Of a DNA stretch of 64,000 nucleotides, positions 15,942-25,243 are shown piece by piece. The notes under the pieces were generated by a model that saw nothing but the letters and a program-made list of their open reading frames with translations, was not told where the DNA came from and did not search any database. The position numbers and the translations under genes are program-made. The stretch covers positions 186,001 to 250,000 of the forward strand of contig NZ_FCNX02000003.1 of NCBI RefSeq assembly GCF_001544835.2, in the 5' to 3' direction. Source of the DNA: Caballeronia fortuita. GTDB taxonomy: Bacteria; Pseudomonadota; Gammaproteobacteria; Burkholderiales; Burkholderiaceae. The first letter of the stretch is position 1. The number at the start of each line of letters is the position of its first letter.

Positions 15942-17522
15942 TCAGACGCCGCCGCTACCAACGCTGTCCTCGTGAATCGCGCGGTTCCGTCCCGTGCGTT
16001 TGGCGAGATAGAGCGCGGCATCGGCGCTGTTGAGGAGCTTGAGCGCATCGTCGCTCTGGCGCGGCGAGGCCGTCGCGATGCCGATGCTGATGGTCAATAC
16101 GCCTCTGGCCGCCGCGCTGTTCGGAATGGCGAGGGCTTCCACGTTCGAGCGCAGCCGCTCCGCGAACGTGAGCGCGCCGCTCGCCGCGGCGCCCGGCAGC
16201 ACGACGACGAACTCCTCGCCGCCGTAGCGCGCGACGATATCGCCGGGCCGCTTCGCTGCATTCTGTATGCAATCGGCCACGGCGATGAGCGCATCGTCGC
16301 CCATCGCGTGACCGTAGGTATCGTTGTAGAGCTTGAAGTGATCGACATCAACGAACAGCGCCGACAGAGGCTGATCGGCGCGGCGGGCGCGTCGCCATTC
16401 CTCGTCGAGCCGGCGGTCGAGCGCGCGTCGATTGCTCAGCCCGGTCAGCGAATCGGTGCCTGCGAGACGTTGCAGTTTCTCTTGCGCGATTGCACGGGAG
16501 CGAAGCGAAATCGCGAGCAGCCAGGAGACGACGATGAAACAGCCGCCGAACATCAACGTCAGACCGCCGATGATGACGCTGCGTTCGCGCCAGGCAGCGA
16601 GCACGTCATCTTCCGCAGGCGCGACAGCCGCGATCAACTGCGTGCCCGGCACATGCTGGAAGGTATAGAGCCGCCTGACGCCATCGAGCGGAGAGCGTGA
16701 GATATAAGAGCCGGAGGGCGCGTTCTTCATCGCGGCGAAGGTCGGGGATCTCGCGACGTTGCTCGCTTCATCGGAAGGCAGCGCGGGCTTTCTCGCGATC
16801 ATCACGCCGTCCTGCTGCACGATGAACACCGACCCGGACTGGCCGACGCTCACATGCGAAAGCAGGTTCTTGAAGTAGGAGACGTTCAACGCGATCACCG
16901 CGACGCCCGCGAACGAACCATCGGGCGCATCGATGCGCCGGCTCATCGCAAGCGAGGCCGCGCCTTGACGCAATCGCGATACGTAAGGGCCGGAAATGAA
17001 GAGGCCGGCATCGGGATGGTCGGCGTGAACCCTGAAGTATTCTCGATCGTTGAAGAGCAGATCGGAGTGCTCGGAAGGATCGCGTTCGACGACGATACGT
17101 CCTTCGCGATTCATCACGAACGCGCCGCCGACGGAGCTCATGCCGGTGGCGCCATCGAAGAGCACCAGCTTGCGCAGGTCGGGAGGCAGCGCCATCACGG
17201 CGGGATTTTCGACACCGCGCGCGATGGTGCGCAGCGATAGATCGCTCGATTCGACATTGCGCGCGATATCGGCGCTCAACGTGGCGACGAGATTGGCTGC
17301 CGCATGATGCGCGTTCTGCAGCGCCTGCGCGCGTCCCTGCCACAGCGCGGCGAACGACAACACCGCCATCGATAGCGCGATGACCGTGCCCATGAGTCCT
17401 GCGAGTGCCGGATACCGCGAGAACGCTTCGGCAAAGCGCATTGCTGCGGTACTGTTGCGTCGTATCAGCCGGCGGCTGACCATGCGGCCGGTCTTGCGAA
17501 CGGCCTTGAATCTGACAGGCAT
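15942..17522 (-). CDS. Membrane diguanylate cyclase with periplasmic Cache sensor
   Basis: 526 residues. A transmembrane helix (about 38-60) is followed by a double-Cache-type periplasmic domain (about 65-310), a second helix (about 320-342) and a GGDEF domain (about 355-515). The active site reads GGEEF. The allosteric I-site RxxD is present as RPGD, five residues before it, so the enzyme should both make c-di-GMP and be inhibited by it. The Cache domain shares the segment SRRIDAPDGSFAGVA with the hybrid kinase at 58893-62834, hinting at a similar ligand. Confidence 0.9.
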   Translation of the reverse strand: MPVRFKAVRKTGRMVSRRLIRRNSTAAMRFAEAFSRYPALAGLMGTVIALSMAVLSFAALWQGRAQALQNAHHAAANLVATLSADIARNVESSDLSLRTIARGVENPAVMALPPDLRKLVLFDGATGMSSVGGAFVMNREGRIVVERDPSEHSDLLFNDREYFRVHADHPDAGLFISGPYVSRLRQGAASLAMSRRIDAPDGSFAGVAVIALNVSYFKNLLSHVSVGQSGSVFIVQQDGVMIARKPALPSDEASNVARSPTFAAMKNAPSGSYISRSPLDGVRRLYTFQHVPGTQLIAAVAPAEDDVLAAWRERSVIIGGLTLMFGGCFIVVSWLLAISLRSRAIAQEKLQRLAGTDSLTGLSNRRALDRRLDEEWRRARRADQPLSALFVDVDHFKLYNDTYGHAMGDDALIAVADCIQNAAKRPGDIVARYGGEEFVVVLPGAAASGALTFAERLRSNVEALAIPNSAAARGVLTISIGIATASPRQSDDALKLLNSADAALYLAKRTGRNRAIHEDSVGSGGV

Positions 17523-17631
17523 TCATGTTCTCCGCGTGGCGCCAAGTTCCGCACGACCCCGCTTTGCATCGAAAACACCATGTTTTAGGAGCGATTTGCT
17601 TTGCGCGATCCGATTGTAGTCGGTCGCTTCG

Positions 17632-18480
17632 CTACTTCACGAGGCGCAGCCGCTTCGTGATGATCGTGCCTTCCTTGCGATCGATGAGCCACGCTGCGTC
17701 GACACGTCCGTTCAACGTGGACGTTCTGCGCGTGATGTCCGTCGGCTCTTCGTCGGTGGGCGCGCTGTGCTCGATGTCGTCGTTGAGATAGGGCGGTGCA
17801 AGCGTGCAGATGAGGACGATCGCGAAGTCGCCGTTGCCGCGTTCGTGATTGAATGACGCAAGCGCGGTTCGTCCGCTGACGGTCGTCTTGATGCCGCCTT
17901 GCGGCTTCAACTGAATGACGTCGAAGGTCTGCACGAAGCCTTTCTCTCTGGCTTCGGGCGCGACTACGAGCTTGCGGCCGCTTTGTCCCTTGACGGTTTC
18001 CTTGAGCAGAATTGCATCGGGACTCGCCGGGGCCGCGAGCGAGACATTTACGGTAAGCAGCTTCTTCTTCGACAGATAGCGCACGCCGTACGAAACCGGA
18101 ATGACGAACGTGAACATGCGGTCCGATTGCGCGACCGGCTGGCTTGCACCATGCGACGTCTTGTCGAACGGACGAGAAAGGAAGGCGCGCACGCGGCCTG
18201 TGATCGACGCCGGTTGTCCGGGTGCGGGTTGACCCGCGAGCGCGTCGCGGACGTGTTCGGGATCGTCGCCCGTGAAGTTCGGTGGAAGGGCATCGACGGA
18301 CATGATGCCTTGAGCGGACGCACCGCTTGCAGCGCTTGGGCCGCTCGCACCGCTCGCGACTTCGGCGGCGCTCGCCGCGCGGCCGCCATGCGGCGTGGCC
18401 GCGAGCGCGGACGCTGTCAACGACGACAGCGCGCAGGCGACGCACAAAGCGATGCTATGTCCGCGTTTCAATATATACAC
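17632..18480 (-). CDS. Exported protein of unknown function
   Basis: 282 residues with a signal peptide (MYILKRGHSIALCVACALSSLTA...ALA, cleavage near residue 28). A low-complexity Ala/Ser/Gly segment spans residues 33-57, and a globular domain of about 210 residues rich in beta-strand-like segments follows. I do not recognise a family. It is monocistronic, with the diguanylate cyclase downstream on the same strand about 110 bp away. A 20-bp palindrome lies about 85 bp upstream. Confidence 0.65.
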   Translation of the reverse strand: MYILKRGHSIALCVACALSSLTASALAATPHGGRAASAAEVASGASGPSAASGASAQGIMSVDALPPNFTGDDPEHVRDALAGQPAPGQPASITGRVRAFLSRPFDKTSHGASQPVAQSDRMFTFVIPVSYGVRYLSKKKLLTVNVSLAAPASPDAILLKETVKGQSGRKLVVAPEAREKGFVQTFDVIQLKPQGGIKTTVSGRTALASFNHERGNGDFAIVLICTLAPPYLNDDIEHSAPTDEEPTDITRRTSTLNGRVDAAWLIDRKEGTIITKRLRLVK

Positions 18481-18563
18481 CTGCCACTCCCTGCCGCACC
18501 GGGCCTGTCACGCTGGAAGTGGCTATCTTAAAGCGAAGCGCGCCGATCGGCATCTTGCATGCG

Positions 18564-18583
18564 TGATATTGAATTCAATATCA
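18564..18583. repeat. 20-bp AT-rich perfect palindrome
   Basis: TGATATTGAATTCAATATCA is perfectly symmetric and lies between the exported-protein gene and the 3' end of the dehydrogenase gene. Flanking GCG and CGC partly extend it. It may be an operator for the exported-protein gene; there is no T-run to suggest a terminator. Confidence 0.45.
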
Positions 18584-18664
18584 ATCACGCAGGGCCGGCG
18601 ATGGCGGCTAGCGGATCGTTCCGACAGCAGGGGCGATCAGTGCATCAACGGCATCGCTCGTTCG

Positions 18665-19750
18665 TTATGCCGCAGCCGCTTCGACGCGCGCGACGAACGC
18701 GCACACGGCGGCCGTCACCTGCGCGGTCGTCGCCGTGCCGCCGAGATCGCCGGTATGCAGCGACGGGTCGGCCGTGACGGCTTCGACCGCGGCCATCACG
18801 CGTCGCGCGGCGTCGAATTCGCCGAGATGCTCGAGCAGCATCACGACGGACCAGAACGTGCCGATCGGGTTCGCCAGCCCCTTGCCCATGATGTCGAACG
18901 CGGAGCCGTGGATTGGCTCGAACATGGACGGATAGCGGCGCTCCGGATCGATGTTGCCCGTCGGCGCGATGCCGAGGCTGCCCGCCAGCGCGGCGGCCAG
19001 ATCGCTCAGGATGTCAGCGTGCAGGTTCGTGGCGACGATCGTGTCGAGCGTGGCGGGCCGATTCACCATGCGCGCCGTAGCGGCATCGACGAGTTCCTTG
19101 TCCCACTTCACGTCAGGAAACTCCTTCGAGATTTCGAGCGCGATCTCGTCCCACATGACCATCGCGTGGCGCTGCGCATTGCTCTTCGTGATGACCGTCA
19201 GCAGCTTGCGCGGACGTGACTGCGCGAGCTTGAATGCAAAACGCAAAATGCGTTCGACGCCGGCGCGCGTAAGAATCGAGACATCGGTGGCCGTCTCGAT
19301 CGGATGGCCCTGATGGACACGTCCGCCGACGCCCGAATACTCGCCTTCCGAGTTCTCGCGCACGATTACCCAGTTCAGGTCTTCCGGCTTGCACCGCTTG
19401 AGCGGGCCGTCGATGCCCGGCAGGATGCGCGTCGGGCGCACGTTCGCGTACTGGTCCAGACCCTGGCAGATCTTCAGGCGCAGTCCCCACAGCGTGATGT
19501 GATCGGGCACGTCGGGATCGCCCGCCGAGCCGAACAGGATCGCGTCCTTGTCGCGCATGGCATCGAGGCCGTCGGCGGGCATCATGACGCCGTGCTGGCG
19601 GTAATAGTCCGCGCCCCAGTCGAAGTTCTCGAACTGGAATTCAAAATTTTGCGTGCAACGTGCCAGCGCTTCGAGCACCTGCTGGCCCGCGGGCACGACC
19701 TCCTTGCCGATGCCGTCGCCGGGAATGGTCGCGATGCGGTACGTCTTCAT
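18665..19750 (-). CDS. Tartrate dehydrogenase / D-malate dehydrogenase (TtuC/DmlA family)
   Basis: A 361-residue beta-decarboxylating dehydrogenase. It has IPGDGIGKEVVPA at the N-terminus, RENSEGEYSGVGGR in the substrate loop, ATNLHADILSDLAAAL for metal binding, and EPIHGSAFDI near the C-terminus. The family oxidises D-malate or tartrate with NAD+, giving pyruvate or oxaloglycolate plus CO2, and needs Mn2+ and K+. The start at 19750 has GGAG 7 bases upstream; a longer frame to 19795 lacks one. The divergent LysR gene is the likely regulator. Confidence 0.88.
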   Translation of the reverse strand: MKTYRIATIPGDGIGKEVVPAGQQVLEALARCTQNFEFQFENFDWGADYYRQHGVMMPADGLDAMRDKDAILFGSAGDPDVPDHITLWGLRLKICQGLDQYANVRPTRILPGIDGPLKRCKPEDLNWVIVRENSEGEYSGVGGRVHQGHPIETATDVSILTRAGVERILRFAFKLAQSRPRKLLTVITKSNAQRHAMVMWDEIALEISKEFPDVKWDKELVDAATARMVNRPATLDTIVATNLHADILSDLAAALAGSLGIAPTGNIDPERRYPSMFEPIHGSAFDIMGKGLANPIGTFWSVVMLLEHLGEFDAARRVMAAVEAVTADPSLHTGDLGGTATTAQVTAAVCAFVARVEAAAA

Positions 19751-19823
19751 GTCTAGTCTCCGTTTTCGATGGCTCGTCCAAGGTGCCGGGCGCATTTCAG
19801 CGTGAAGCCACTTTACCTAACTT

Positions 19824-19845
19824 CTAGCGTCAGAACCGGTGCTAG
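19824..19845. promoter_or_regulatory. Candidate LysR operator between the dehydrogenase and regulator genes
   Basis: CTAGC-N12-GCTAG, with an inner ACCGGT palindrome, lies in the 134-bp divergent intergenic region. LysR regulators typically bind such interrupted dyads and control both their own gene and the divergent one. Confidence 0.45.
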
Positions 19846-19884
19846 ACTCAAAGCATCTTTAACTTTTATTCACAAGTTGACGTC

Positions 19885-20805
19885 ATGGCGGAGACCGTTC
19901 AACCATCCGACCTGAGCTTTTTTTCGACGCTCGCCGCGTCGGGCAGCCTCAGCGCGGCGGCGCGCGAACTGGGCCTCACGGCCGCCGCCGTCAGCAAGCG
20001 ACTCACGCAGATGGAAGCGCGCGCGGGCGTGCCGCTCGTCAACCGCACGACGCGGCGCATGATGCTCACGCCCGAGGGCGAGCTGTATCTCGAACACGCG
20101 CGGCGCATTCTCGATGAGATCGACGCACTCGCGGAACTGCTCGGCAGCGCGAAGAAAAGTCCGAAGGGGCTGCTGCGCGTGAACGCGACGCTGGGCTTCG
20201 GGCGCAGTCATATCGCGCCGGCGATTTCCCGTTTCGTCGCGCGGCATCCGCAGGTGTCGGTGCAGCTTCAGTTGTCGGTCGCGCCGCCGCCGCTCACCGA
20301 CGATACCTTCGATGTCTGCATCCGCTTCGGCGAGCCGCCCGACACGCGTGTCATCGCGCGGCGTCTCGCGCCGAATCGCCGGCTCGTGTGCGCGGCGCCC
20401 GCGTATATCGCCGCGCACGGCATGCCCACGACACCGCACGATCTGACACGGCACAACTGCATCGGCATCCGTCAGGGCGACGAAGCCTATGGCGTGTGGC
20501 GTCTGACGACGGGACGCGGCGCCGCGCGCAAGACCGAAGCCGTGCGCATCAAGGGGAATCTCACGACCAACGATGGCGAGATCGCCGTGAAGTGGGCGCT
20601 CGAAGGGCACGGCATCCTGATGCGCGCAGAGTGGGACATTCGCGACTATCTTGCCGATGGCCGTCTCGTGCCCGTGCTGCCCGAACACGAAACGCCCAAC
20701 GCGGATATCTACGCGGTGTATTCGCGGCGGCATCAGATGTCGGCGCGCATCCGGGCATTCGTGGATTTCATCGCGGACGAACTGAAGCGCGCATACGGCG
20801 CCTGA
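19885..20805 (+). CDS. LysR-family regulator, DmlR-like
   Basis: 306 residues with an N-terminal winged helix-turn-helix (SLSAAARELGLTAAAVSKRLTQME) and a substrate-binding-like effector domain from about residue 90. It is divergent from the tartrate/D-malate dehydrogenase gene, the same arrangement as dmlR and dmlA in E. coli. I infer activation by malate, tartrate or a similar acid. Confidence 0.85.
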   Translation: MAETVQPSDLSFFSTLAASGSLSAAARELGLTAAAVSKRLTQMEARAGVPLVNRTTRRMMLTPEGELYLEHARRILDEIDALAELLGSAKKSPKGLLRVNATLGFGRSHIAPAISRFVARHPQVSVQLQLSVAPPPLTDDTFDVCIRFGEPPDTRVIARRLAPNRRLVCAAPAYIAAHGMPTTPHDLTRHNCIGIRQGDEAYGVWRLTTGRGAARKTEAVRIKGNLTTNDGEIAVKWALEGHGILMRAEWDIRDYLADGRLVPVLPEHETPNADIYAVYSRRHQMSARIRAFVDFIADELKRAYGA

Positions 20806-20900
20806 ATGCCGCCGCACCGGTACAGACATCACCGTAAGCGAAGCAGATGTCGGCGCTATACTGACCATCCCTTCAACGCATCCCGCCGCCCGTCCATAAA

Positions 20901-22109
20901 TTGGCTGAACACGATCTGGAAAAACTCAAAATCGACCGGGGACCGACTGCCGCCATGCCGCGTCGACGGCGTAGCTGGCTTCGTTACGTCATCATCGCCG
21001 CGATCGTGCTCGCGCTCATCGGCGTGGCGTTTCGTCTCACCGGCCCGCAGGCCGTCGAGAGCGCGACCGTGACATCGGTTTATCCGTCGCAGAGCTATAC
21101 GATGTTGAACGCCACCGGCTATGTCGTGCCGCAACGCAAGGCGGCCGTCGCATCGAAAGGGCAAGGGCGGGTCGAATGGCTCGGCGTGCTCGAAGGCACG
21201 CCTGTGAAGGAAGGTCAGATCATCGCGCGGCTCGAAAGCAACGACGTGAGCGCATCGCTTGCGCAGGCTCAGGCGCAGGTCAAGGTCGCACGGGCGAATC
21301 TGGAACTGCAGCGCGCCGAATTGAAGAACGCCGAAGTCGATCTGAAGCGCTACAAAATTCTCGCACCGCAAGGGGCGATTCCCGCGACGCAATACGATGC
21401 CGCGCTCGCACGTTTCGACAAGGCGAAGGCATCGATCAACAGCGACGAAGCCGCGATCGTCTCCGCGCAGGCAAACGCGCAGGCCGCGCAAGTCGCCGTC
21501 GATCAAACGGTGATCCGCGCGCCCTTCGATGGCGTCGTGATCGAGAAGCACGCGAACGTCGGGGACAACATCACGCCGTTCTCGTCGGCGTCGGACAGCA
21601 AGGGCGCAGTCGTCACCATCGCGGACATGAAGACGCTCGAAGTCGAGGCCGATGTCGCCGAGTCGAACATTGCGCGCATCGCCGTCGATCAGCCTTGCGA
21701 GATTCAGCTCGACGCGCTGCCCGATGTGCGCTTCGCGGGCCGCGTGTCGCGCATCGTGCCGACGGTCGATCGTTCCAAGGCCACCGTGCTCGTCAAGGTG
21801 CGCTTCGTCGATCGCGATGCGCGCGTGCTGCCCGATATGTCCGCGAAGGTCGCGTTCCTCTCGAAGCCGGTGCCGCCCGGCGAGAAGAAGGCGGTCGTCG
21901 CGGTGCAACCGTCGGCGGTCGTCACGCGCGACGGCAAGAAGGTCGTCTATACGATCGAGCACGATAGCGCGCGCGAACTGCCCGTGTCGACCGGCGAGCG
22001 CATCGGCGATCTTGTGGCCGTGCAAGGCGTGAAGCCCGGCGACGTGCTCGTGCTTGTGCCCGGCGACAAGATGAAGGACGGCGCCAAAGTCACCGTGGCG
22101 AAGAAGTAA
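20901..22109 (+). CDS. Periplasmic adaptor (membrane fusion) protein of an ABC exporter
   Basis: About 402 residues with one N-terminal transmembrane helix (about 28-46). A lipoyl-like half-motif (KGQGRVEWLGVLEGTPVKEG), a coiled-coil hairpin (about 115-195) and beta-barrel domains follow, as in MacA/HlyD proteins. The likely start is TTG at 20901; the first ATG in frame is at 20955 and would trim 18 residues but keep the helix. It is the first gene of a tightly packed set with one ATPase and two permease subunits. Confidence 0.85.
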   Translation: MAEHDLEKLKIDRGPTAAMPRRRRSWLRYVIIAAIVLALIGVAFRLTGPQAVESATVTSVYPSQSYTMLNATGYVVPQRKAAVASKGQGRVEWLGVLEGTPVKEGQIIARLESNDVSASLAQAQAQVKVARANLELQRAELKNAEVDLKRYKILAPQGAIPATQYDAALARFDKAKASINSDEAAIVSAQANAQAAQVAVDQTVIRAPFDGVVIEKHANVGDNITPFSSASDSKGAVVTIADMKTLEVEADVAESNIARIAVDQPCEIQLDALPDVRFAGRVSRIVPTVDRSKATVLVKVRFVDRDARVLPDMSAKVAFLSKPVPPGEKKAVVAVQPSAVVTRDGKKVVYTIEHDSARELPVSTGERIGDLVAVQGVKPGDVLVLVPGDKMKDGAKVTVAKK

Positions 22110-22110
22110 C

Positions 22111-22803
22111 GTGAGCACGACGCCTCTCGTTCAGATCAGCCACGTCGCGAAGTCGTACCGGCGCGGCGTGCAGACGGTGCCGGTGCTGACCGACATCACG
22201 TTGTCCATCGCGCAAGGCAACTTCGTCGCGTTGATGGGACCGTCCGGTTCGGGCAAGAGCACGCTGCTCAACCTGATCGCGGGCATCGACCGGCCCGATA
22301 GCGGCGAGTTGCGTGTCGGCGGACTGGATATCACGCGTCTGCCCGAAGCCGCGCTCGCGGACTGGCGCGCGGCGCACGTCGGCTTCATTTTTCAGTTCTA
22401 TAACCTGATGCCTGTGCTGTCCGCGTTCGAGAATGTCGAGTTGCCGCTGATGCTCACGCGCCTCACGCGACACGAGCGCAAGGAGCGCGTCGCCATGGTC
22501 CTCGACATGGTCAACATGGCCGATCGCATGAGTCACTATCCGTCGGAGCTGTCGGGCGGACAGCAGCAGCGTGTGGCGATTGCGCGAGCGTTGATTACGG
22601 ACCCGACGCTGATCGTCGCCGATGAACCGACCGGCGATCTCGACCGCAACTCCGCCGCCGATGTCCTCGCGATGCTGCAACGTCTCAACGACAAGCTCGG
22701 CAAGACCATCATCATGGTGACGCACGACGCGCACGCGGCCGGCGCGGCGAAGGCGCTCGTGCATCTGGAGAAAGGCGAGCTGATCGATGGAACCACGAAA
22801 TAG
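22111..22803 (+). CDS. ABC transporter ATPase (MacB/LolD type)
   Basis: 230 residues with Walker A GPSGSGKST, signature LSGGQQQR and Walker B LIVADEPTGDLD. It belongs to the branch that pairs with FtsX-like permeases (MacB, LolD, FtsE). The GTG start lies one base after the adaptor stop codon, so translation is coupled. Confidence 0.93.
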   Translation: MSTTPLVQISHVAKSYRRGVQTVPVLTDITLSIAQGNFVALMGPSGSGKSTLLNLIAGIDRPDSGELRVGGLDITRLPEAALADWRAAHVGFIFQFYNLMPVLSAFENVELPLMLTRLTRHERKERVAMVLDMVNMADRMSHYPSELSGGQQQRVAIARALITDPTLIVADEPTGDLDRNSAADVLAMLQRLNDKLGKTIIMVTHDAHAAGAAKALVHLEKGELIDGTTK

Positions 22804-22809
22804 CCCATC

Positions 22810-23964
22810 ATGTTCGTGCTCAAGCTGATCCTGCGCAACGCGTTGCGGCACAAGCTGCGCACCACGCTGACGGTGCTCGGGCTGACCATCGCGGTGCTTG
22901 CTTACGGCCTGCTGCATACGGTCGTCGACGCGTGGTATGCGGGCGCGGCGGCGGCATCGAATGCACGGCTCGTCACGCGCAATGCCATCTCGCTCGTGTT
23001 TCCGTTGCCGCTTGCCTATGAGAACCGCATACGCGGCGTCGATGGCGTGACGCTCGTCGCGCGTTCGAACTGGTTCGGCGGCGTTTATCGCGATCCGAAA
23101 AACTTCTTCGCGCAGTTCGCCGTGTCGGACAATTATCTCGATCTCTATCCCGAGTTCATCGTGTCGGAGCAGCAGCGCGCCGACTATCGGCGTGACCGCA
23201 AAGGCGCGCTGATCGGCCGGCAGCTTGCGGATCAATACGGCTTCAAGGTCGGCGACGTCATACCGCTCAAGGGCACGATCTATCCGGGAACATGGGATTT
23301 CGTCGTGCGCGGCATCATGGAAGGCCGCGACGAATCGACCATCACGCGGCAGCTGATCTTTCACTACGACTACCTGAACGAAACGATCCGCAAGACGACG
23401 AAGCGCAACGTCGATCAGGTCGGCGTGTATGTCGTCGGCATCAAGCACCCGGACGAAGCGGCTGTCGTCTCGCGCAACATCGACGAGGTCTTCAAGAACT
23501 CGCTTGCCGAAACGCTCACCGAAACGGAGCAGGCGTTTCAACTCGGCTTCGTCGCGATGTCGAATCAGATCATCGCAGCGATACGCGTCGTCTCATATGT
23601 AGTGATCCTGATCATCATGGCCGTGATGGCGAACGCAATGGCGATGAGCGCGCGCGAACGCACGACCGAATACGCCACGTTGAAGGCGCTCGGCTTCGGC
23701 CCCGCGTTCCTCTCGATGCTCGTGTTCGGCGAATCGATGGCGATCTGCGCGATCGGCGGCGGCATCGGTATACTGGCGACGCCGCCGATGGCCGAAGTCT
23801 TCAAACGCGCGACGGGCGGCGTGTTCCCGGTCTTCATGGTCTCGCACGAGACGATGCTCTCGCAGGCCGCATGCGCGTTCATCGTCGCGATGGCGGCGGC
23901 GATCGTGCCGGCGGTGCAGGCGAGCCGCGTGCGGATCGTCGAAGGCCTGCGGGCCATCGGCTGA
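22810..23964 (+). CDS. FtsX-like ABC permease (first)
   Basis: 384 residues with four predicted helices: one at the N-terminus and three in the C-terminal FtsX domain (about 255-375), with a periplasmic MacB-type domain between. It follows the ATPase by 6 bp. Together with the next gene it probably forms a heterodimeric mechanotransmitting exporter; the cargo is unknown. Confidence 0.88.
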   Translation: MFVLKLILRNALRHKLRTTLTVLGLTIAVLAYGLLHTVVDAWYAGAAAASNARLVTRNAISLVFPLPLAYENRIRGVDGVTLVARSNWFGGVYRDPKNFFAQFAVSDNYLDLYPEFIVSEQQRADYRRDRKGALIGRQLADQYGFKVGDVIPLKGTIYPGTWDFVVRGIMEGRDESTITRQLIFHYDYLNETIRKTTKRNVDQVGVYVVGIKHPDEAAVVSRNIDEVFKNSLAETLTETEQAFQLGFVAMSNQIIAAIRVVSYVVILIIMAVMANAMAMSARERTTEYATLKALGFGPAFLSMLVFGESMAICAIGGGIGILATPPMAEVFKRATGGVFPVFMVSHETMLSQAACAFIVAMAAAIVPAVQASRVRIVEGLRAIG

Positions 23965-23973
23965 GGACGCGCG

Positions 23974-25140
23974 ATGGCCATTCCCGTCTCCTACGTCGCG
24001 CGCAATCTATGGGCGCGCCGTCTCACGACGATGCTGACGGCAGGCGGCCTCGCGCTCGTCGTGTTCGTGTTCGCGACCGTGCTGATGCTCGATGCGGGCC
24101 TGAAGAAAACGCTCGTATCGACGGGCGAAGCGGACAACGTCGTCGTGATCCGCAAGGGCGCGGAAACGGAGATCCAGAGCGCGATCGACCGCAATCAGGC
24201 GCACGTGATGGAGATGCATCCCGCCGTCGCGATGAACGGCGACGGCGCGCCACTCGCATCGAAAGAAACCGTGGTGCTCATCTCGCTCACCAAGCTCGGC
24301 ACGAACACGCCCGCGAACGTAGTGATTCGCGGCGTCTCGCCGATGGGCGTGCAACTGCGACCGCAGGTGAAGCTCACGGCGGGGCGCATGTTCAGGCGCG
24401 GGTCGTCGGAGATCATCGTCGGCAGCAGCATCGCAAAGGGATTCGGCGGCACGCGCGTCGGCGATTCGCTGCGTTTCGCGCAGCGCGACTGGACCATCGT
24501 CGGCCATTTCGATGCGGGCGGCAGCGGCTTCGATTCGGAAATCTGGGGCGATGTCGATCAGTTGATGCAATCGTTCCGTCGCACGAGTTATTCGTCGATG
24601 GTCGTGCGGCTCGCACGCAGCGATGCCTTCGAAAGCTTTCGCGGCGATATCGACGTGGACCCGCGCCTCGCCGACGAAGCGAAGCGAGAGCAGGTCTTCT
24701 ACGGCGATCAATCAAAAGCGCTCTCGACGTTCATCAATATTCTCGGCTTCACGTTGTCGATCATCTTTTCGATCGCGGCGATGATCGGCGCGATGATCAC
24801 GATGTACGCGTCGGTGGCCAATCGCGTCGCGGAGATCGGCACCTTGCGCGCGCTCGGCTTCAAGCGTTTCGACGTGCTCGCGGCGTTCCTGCTCGAGGCG
24901 CTGCTGCTCGGTCTCGTCGGCGGCATGGCGGGGCTCGCGTGCGCGGCGCTGATGCAGTTCGCATCGTTTTCGACGACCAATTTCCAGACCTTCGCGGACC
25001 TGTCGTTCCGCTTCATCCTGACGCCATCGGTCATCGCTAAAACGCTCGGCTTCTCGCTCGTGATGGGCCTCGTCGGCGGATTCCTTCCGGCGATGCGCGC
25101 TTCGCGTATGAACATCGTCGACGCGTTGCGCGCGCGATGA
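23974..25140 (+). CDS. FtsX-like ABC permease (second)
   Basis: 388 residues with the same layout as the previous gene: N-terminal helix, periplasmic domain, and C-terminal FtsX domain with NRVAEIGTLRALGFKRFDV. It follows nine bases after the first permease. Two separate permeases, rather than one fused MacB, resemble the LolCE or YknYZ-type arrangement. No outer-membrane channel gene is adjacent. Confidence 0.88.
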   Translation: MAIPVSYVARNLWARRLTTMLTAGGLALVVFVFATVLMLDAGLKKTLVSTGEADNVVVIRKGAETEIQSAIDRNQAHVMEMHPAVAMNGDGAPLASKETVVLISLTKLGTNTPANVVIRGVSPMGVQLRPQVKLTAGRMFRRGSSEIIVGSSIAKGFGGTRVGDSLRFAQRDWTIVGHFDAGGSGFDSEIWGDVDQLMQSFRRTSYSSMVVRLARSDAFESFRGDIDVDPRLADEAKREQVFYGDQSKALSTFINILGFTLSIIFSIAAMIGAMITMYASVANRVAEIGTLRALGFKRFDVLAAFLLEALLLGLVGGMAGLACAALMQFASFSTTNFQTFADLSFRFILTPSVIAKTLGFSLVMGLVGGFLPAMRASRMNIVDALRAR

Positions 25141-25243
25141 TCCGCTTTCATCGAACGGTCGTTGTGAAAGTATTCAATATTCATTACGCAGCATGCGGCG
25201 TAGAGTCGGAGTCGTTCACATGCGACTTCGAAGGAGAACCGCC

